Positions 17,479 through 20,270 of a stretch of DNA of 20,270 bases are shown here, piece after piece. The notes beneath the pieces are model-generated. The model was not told the DNA's origin, made no database searches, and saw nothing but the letters and a program-made list of their open reading frames with translations. Position numbers and translations under genes: made by a program. Positions within the stretch are counted from its first letter, which is position 1. Every line of letters begins with the position of its first letter. The stretch covers positions 1 through 20,270 of the forward strand of contig JAFMJA010000016.1 of NCBI GenBank assembly GCA_017853735.1, written 5' to 3'. The DNA comes from Burkholderiaceae bacterium (lineage in GTDB: Bacteria > Pseudomonadota > Gammaproteobacteria > Burkholderiales > Burkholderiaceae_C).

Positions 17479-18147
17479 TCAGGCATAGGTGACCAGGTGT
17501 GCATGCTCTGGCGCGTCCAGATGGGGCAGCTGGTTAAAACTCAATAAGGCGTGCCGCTTCGGATTGAATACAAATTCTGTCACTGCCGTGTTGCGAATAC
17601 GAAGGTTCAGTTCGACCACGGCCTCTGGCGGCGCACCCAGCACATGACCGATGGCCGAGGCAATTGGCCCCCCACTGGACACCAGCAGCACATTGCCCTG
17701 CCCGCCTTGCCTTACCTGATCAAGCGCGGAAATGACGCCAGAAAGAAAAGCAGCCCAGGTAGGCATACCCTTGGGCTGAAGCTCTCCATGCATCCATTGG
17801 ATCAGGCCTTGTCGCAACAGTCTGAAATGCTGTCGGTACAGATCAGGAGAATCCGGCCTGGGTAGGGGATCAGGATGAACAGATGCAATCACCGCATCGC
17901 TGTCGTACTCATTCAGACCAGGCAGGCCAAGAGCCCGCTGCGACAGGTCAGCACCCTCGGCAATACCCTGCCAGGTTTGAAGATGTCTTTGCAGGGTTCC
18001 AGTGAGAATCGCATCAAAAGTCAGACCTCTCTGACGCCAATAGTTGCCAAGTTGAACGCTTTGTTGGCGACCACGTTCGCTGAGTTGGTCGTAGTTCTGC
18101 GCGCCAAAAGAAGCCTGGCCGTGGCGGACAAGGTAAAGGGTTCCCAT
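17479..18147 (-). CDS. histidine phosphatase superfamily protein with altered active site
   Basis: A 222-residue member of the phosphoglycerate-mutase-like superfamily. The phosphoacceptor motif RHG is at 8-10 (LYLVRHGQAS), R54 is in the TGTLQRH stretch, and E80 (LNEYDSD) is the likely general acid. The usual second catalytic histidine, in a VSHGG-type motif, is replaced: the sequence here is LLVSSGGPIAS (154-164), with serine at 158. Some family branches carry SSGG or TSGG here, so the change may be subgroup-specific rather than a defect. It is the last gene of the minus-strand cluster, 57 bases after the VOC gene. The substrate is unknown. Confidence 0.87.
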   Translation of the reverse strand: MGTLYLVRHGQASFGAQNYDQLSERGRQQSVQLGNYWRQRGLTFDAILTGTLQRHLQTWQGIAEGADLSQRALGLPGLNEYDSDAVIASVHPDPLPRPDSPDLYRQHFRLLRQGLIQWMHGELQPKGMPTWAAFLSGVISALDQVRQGGQGNVLLVSSGGPIASAIGHVLGAPPEAVVELNLRIRNTAVTEFVFNPKRHALLSFNQLPHLDAPEHAHLVTYA

Positions 18148-18204
18148 GGCCGTATTTTCGGGTACCGCAGATCAAGGCTAAAAACCTTGCCCAACAGGCA
18201 CGTC

Positions 18205-18906
18205 TCAGGAGCGCAACGTCACCAGGCCGCGAGGCGTTTGCAACTGTGCCCTGATGCAGGCAGGACCGTGATCGACGCCAAGTTTTTCCATGCCGAGACC
18301 CTGCAAGGCTTGACGCAACAGGATGTCTTGATCATGCGTAATTTCCAGGGATTGCAGCGACAGCCCGCTGTCTGGCATGTTTTGACACGGGTGCGAACTT
18401 TCCCAGCAAATCAGGGTAGGCATGCAGCCATCAAACAAACGCTGACCATCTTCGCGCACCGTGATCTGCCATTGAAGCAAACCCCCTGAAGTTGGGCGAC
18501 TGGCATGGCGTTTGACGCCGCGGTCTATCCCCAAGGTCTTTAGATAGACCAATTTGCGATCGAGCTCCTCCACCGCCAGCACGAAGTGGATCAATTGTGG
18601 TCCATTCACTTGAATGAGTCTGCGAAGATTGGCGTCATCCATGTCAAACCAGCGCCGATGCTTTGGCGACTCTGCTGCCGGGTCAATGGCAATGATTTCC
18701 AGATACGCCATCGGAAAGTTGGGGCTGGCAATATTGATCAGTCGGTTATGCGTGCCCATCAGCGGATGGGTGCCGCCAGGCCCGGGCGTCACCCCCAGCG
18801 TGGCCTCACACCATTGAATGCCCCGCTCGAGTTGCGAAGCAAAAACCACCAGATGATCCAATCTGGTGTGGGCCGGTACGGATGCAGAGCTCAGAGGTCT
18901 ACCCAA
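18205..18906 (-). CDS. VOC/glyoxalase-like domain protein
   Basis: A protein of up to 233 residues. Its N-terminal half matches the glyoxalase-like (PF13468-type) pattern: RLDHLVVFASQLERGIQWCEATLGVTPGPGG, shown here only in short form as DHLVVFA and GVTPGPGGTHPLMGTHN, and later AYLEIIAIDP. The second half is a weaker repeat of the fold. Such proteins bind metal or small molecules and are often unassigned. The start is uncertain: TTG 18906 overlaps the PhzF gene by 16 bases, with GGAAGG immediately before it, too close for ideal spacing. Codons slightly downstream are possible. Overlap implies coupling to phzF-like translation. Confidence 0.8.
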   Translation of the reverse strand: MGRPLSSASVPAHTRLDHLVVFASQLERGIQWCEATLGVTPGPGGTHPLMGTHNRLINIASPNFPMAYLEIIAIDPAAESPKHRRWFDMDDANLRRLIQVNGPQLIHFVLAVEELDRKLVYLKTLGIDRGVKRHASRPTSGGLLQWQITVREDGQRLFDGCMPTLICWESSHPCQNMPDSGLSLQSLEITHDQDILLRQALQGLGMEKLGVDHGPACIRAQLQTPRGLVTLRS

Positions 18907-19817
18907 CCTTCCACGCAGCTGCTCACTTGCCCGCCAACCCAGACCTGACCCCCTGAATCACTCTCAATGTGAACACGTCCGGCCCTGCCCAGGCATGTAC
19001 CCTGCGCGGCGATATAACGAGATGGCATATACCCATCGGCAATCAGCCATTGCGCCAGACTGGCGTTGAGGCTACCCGTCACGGGATCTTCGTTGACCCC
19101 GACTGGTGCGACAAAAGCCCGGACTTCAAGGTCTGGCTCAGCGAGGCAGGTGGCCTCAGGCGGCTGATTGGAAAACGCGAGCGCCTCCCGATTGAAACGC
19201 GCAATCAGCGCAGGCCCGGGTTTGCTGGGGTAAGCGGCAGCCACTCCTATCTTGAGCCCCAGTTGCTTCAGGGCACCATGGTCTGGGCTCAGATTCAGCA
19301 CGGTGTCGGCTTGGTCGAGCAGCATGCCCAGAAAAACGGGGCCGTTGTCAAGAATCTGGGCAGCTCGGACCTGTTCTGCATTCAAGCCCAGCGCATGGTA
19401 GATCAGGTCCAGCTTGGCTTTATCGGGAGAGCTTCGTCGTAGTCGTGGCGCAGCAAACGCCAATCGCCCGCCGCTTCTCCGGATCTGGATCAGTCCTGCA
19501 GCGCATTCCTGCACAACCCGATCTGCCTGCAAGGCTTGGCCCCCCGCTCTGAGCCAGGCGTGACAAGTGCCAAGCGTGGGGTGGCCTGCAAAAGGTAGCT
19601 CACCCCCAGGAGTGAAGATGCGAACGCGGTAATCAGCGCCCGCTTGGGTGGGCGTAAGCACAAAAGTGGTTTCAGACAAGTTGGTCCACTGCGCAAACCG
19701 CTGCATGGTCTCTTCGCTCAAGCCGTCCGCCGCAAGCACGACCGCAAGTGGATTGCCGAAATAGGGCTTGTCAGAAAAAACATCCACCTGCCGGAAAGGG
19801 CGGGATTGGGTACTCAT
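18891..19817 (-). CDS. PhzF-family isomerase/epimerase-like protein
   Basis: A 308-residue member of the PhzF/diaminopimelate-epimerase fold. It shows the entry motif RQVDVFSDKPYFGNPLAVV, the catalytic glutamate E49 (NLSETTFV), the signature GGELPFAGHPT (71-81) and the second-half motif EDPVTGS (243-249). PhzF itself isomerises a phenazine precursor, but most homologues have no known substrate, and no other phenazine genes are present. The start is ATG 19817: it overlaps the LysE-family stop as ATGA and the protein begins at the conserved N-terminus. Longer frames run into the LysE gene. It overlaps the VOC gene at its end. Confidence 0.9.
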   Translation of the reverse strand: MSTQSRPFRQVDVFSDKPYFGNPLAVVLAADGLSEETMQRFAQWTNLSETTFVLTPTQAGADYRVRIFTPGGELPFAGHPTLGTCHAWLRAGGQALQADRVVQECAAGLIQIRRSGGRLAFAAPRLRRSSPDKAKLDLIYHALGLNAEQVRAAQILDNGPVFLGMLLDQADTVLNLSPDHGALKQLGLKIGVAAAYPSKPGPALIARFNREALAFSNQPPEATCLAEPDLEVRAFVAPVGVNEDPVTGSLNASLAQWLIADGYMPSRYIAAQGTCLGRAGRVHIESDSGGQVWVGGQVSSCVEGWVDL

Positions 19818-20270
19818 AAGTTGATCGTCCAGAAGGCAGTGCTGACCAGCAGGGCTGACATGAAGCGATTGAACCAAAGCAGCCTGGAGCCCAGAGCCAG
19901 CCAGGTCCGCAGCATGGAACCCAGCAACGCGTACATTAGATTGCTGAAGAAGGCAAAGAACAGCAATATCGGCAATACCCAGAAAAAGCGTGAAATGGCA
20001 TCCGCATGGCCGACAATCCAGCCGCTGGCGATGGTCAAAGCCAACATCCAAGCCTTGAAATTGACCAACTGCAAAGCCGTACCTTTCCAAAAGCCCAGCT
20101 CAAACATTGCCGACTCAGCCTCCTTCAACTTTTTTACCTGGGCCAAACGCCAGGCAAGCCAGAGTAGATAGATTGCGCCGACCCATTTGAACCCAAGCTG
20201 CAAGTTGGGCGCCGCCAGAATCATGGCGCCCACGCCCGAAGCACAAAGTGTCAGCAGAATAGTCCACCCC
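19814..20270 (-). CDS. LysE/RhtB-family amino-acid exporter, partial
   Basis: The C-terminal 150 or so residues of an inner-membrane LysE-family protein; the N-terminus lies beyond the window edge. In frame up to the edge it reads WTILLTLCASGVGAMILAAP, followed by the family feature GAIYLLWLAWRL, then GFWKGTALQLVNFKAWMLAL. The usual NPKAW is NFKAW here, a subgroup variant. Hydrophobic segments follow to the stop. The family exports amino acids or related small molecules. Its TGA overlaps the start of the PhzF-like gene (ATGA), so the two are translationally coupled. The substrate cannot be inferred. Confidence 0.88.
   Translation of the reverse strand, partial: GWTILLTLCASGVGAMILAAPNLQLGFKWVGAIYLLWLAWRLAQVKKLKEAESAMFELGFWKGTALQLVNFKAWMLALTIASGWIVGHADAISRFFWVLPILLFFAFFSNLMYALLGSMLRTWLALGSRLLWFNRFMSALLVSTAFWTINL

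Noticed and set aside
18891..19817. Phenazine biosynthesis locus suggested by the PhzF-like gene
   Set aside because: No other phenazine genes are present, and most PhzF-fold proteins are unrelated to phenazines.

Overview
The window looks like chromosomal backbone of a betaproteobacterium, most likely order Burkholderiales (Comamonadaceae-like). The reasons are protein style and moderate-to-high GC, together with the gene set: the end of the alpha ribosomal operon, hemE next to priA, an ScsB-type DsbD, and a B12-type radical SAM protein. This placement is from recall of family sequences; no search was run. I saw no insertion sequences, integrases, phage genes or CRISPR arrays.

Layout. 1-651: the last codons of rpoA, then rplQ (L17), then an initiator tRNA-fMet gene that starts 20 bases after the rplQ stop and is closed by a strong intrinsic terminator. 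841-3350: a two-gene sugar-acid module, an IlvD/Edd-family [2Fe-2S] dehydratase and an HpcH/HpaI-family pyruvate aldolase. 3422-5542 (minus): the Rep helicase. 5619-6584 (plus): an AEC-family permease diverging from rep. 6663-8747 (minus): primosomal helicase PriA. 8748-9063: an AT-rich gene-free stretch with DnaA-box-like sites. 9064-10170 (minus): hemE. 10254-12822 (minus): a small unknown membrane protein and an ScsB/DsbD-type thiol:disulfide transporter.

12949-16758 (plus): a probable three-gene operon with gaps of only 7 and 9 bases, encoding a cyclopropane-fatty-acid-synthase-type methyltransferase, a B12-binding-type radical SAM protein and a creatininase-family amidohydrolase. 16776-17192 (minus): a secreted small c-type cytochrome. 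17479-20270 (minus): a histidine phosphatase without the usual second histidine, a VOC/glyoxalase-like protein, a PhzF-like isomerase and a truncated LysE-family exporter. The last three overlap one another and are probably translationally coupled.

Most genes are ordinary housekeeping genes. The parts that deserve a second look are the DnaA-box-bearing region between hemE and priA, the CFA/radical SAM/creatininase operon, and the stand-alone dehydratase-aldolase pair beside the initiator tRNA. None of these is shown by sequence alone to be a new system.
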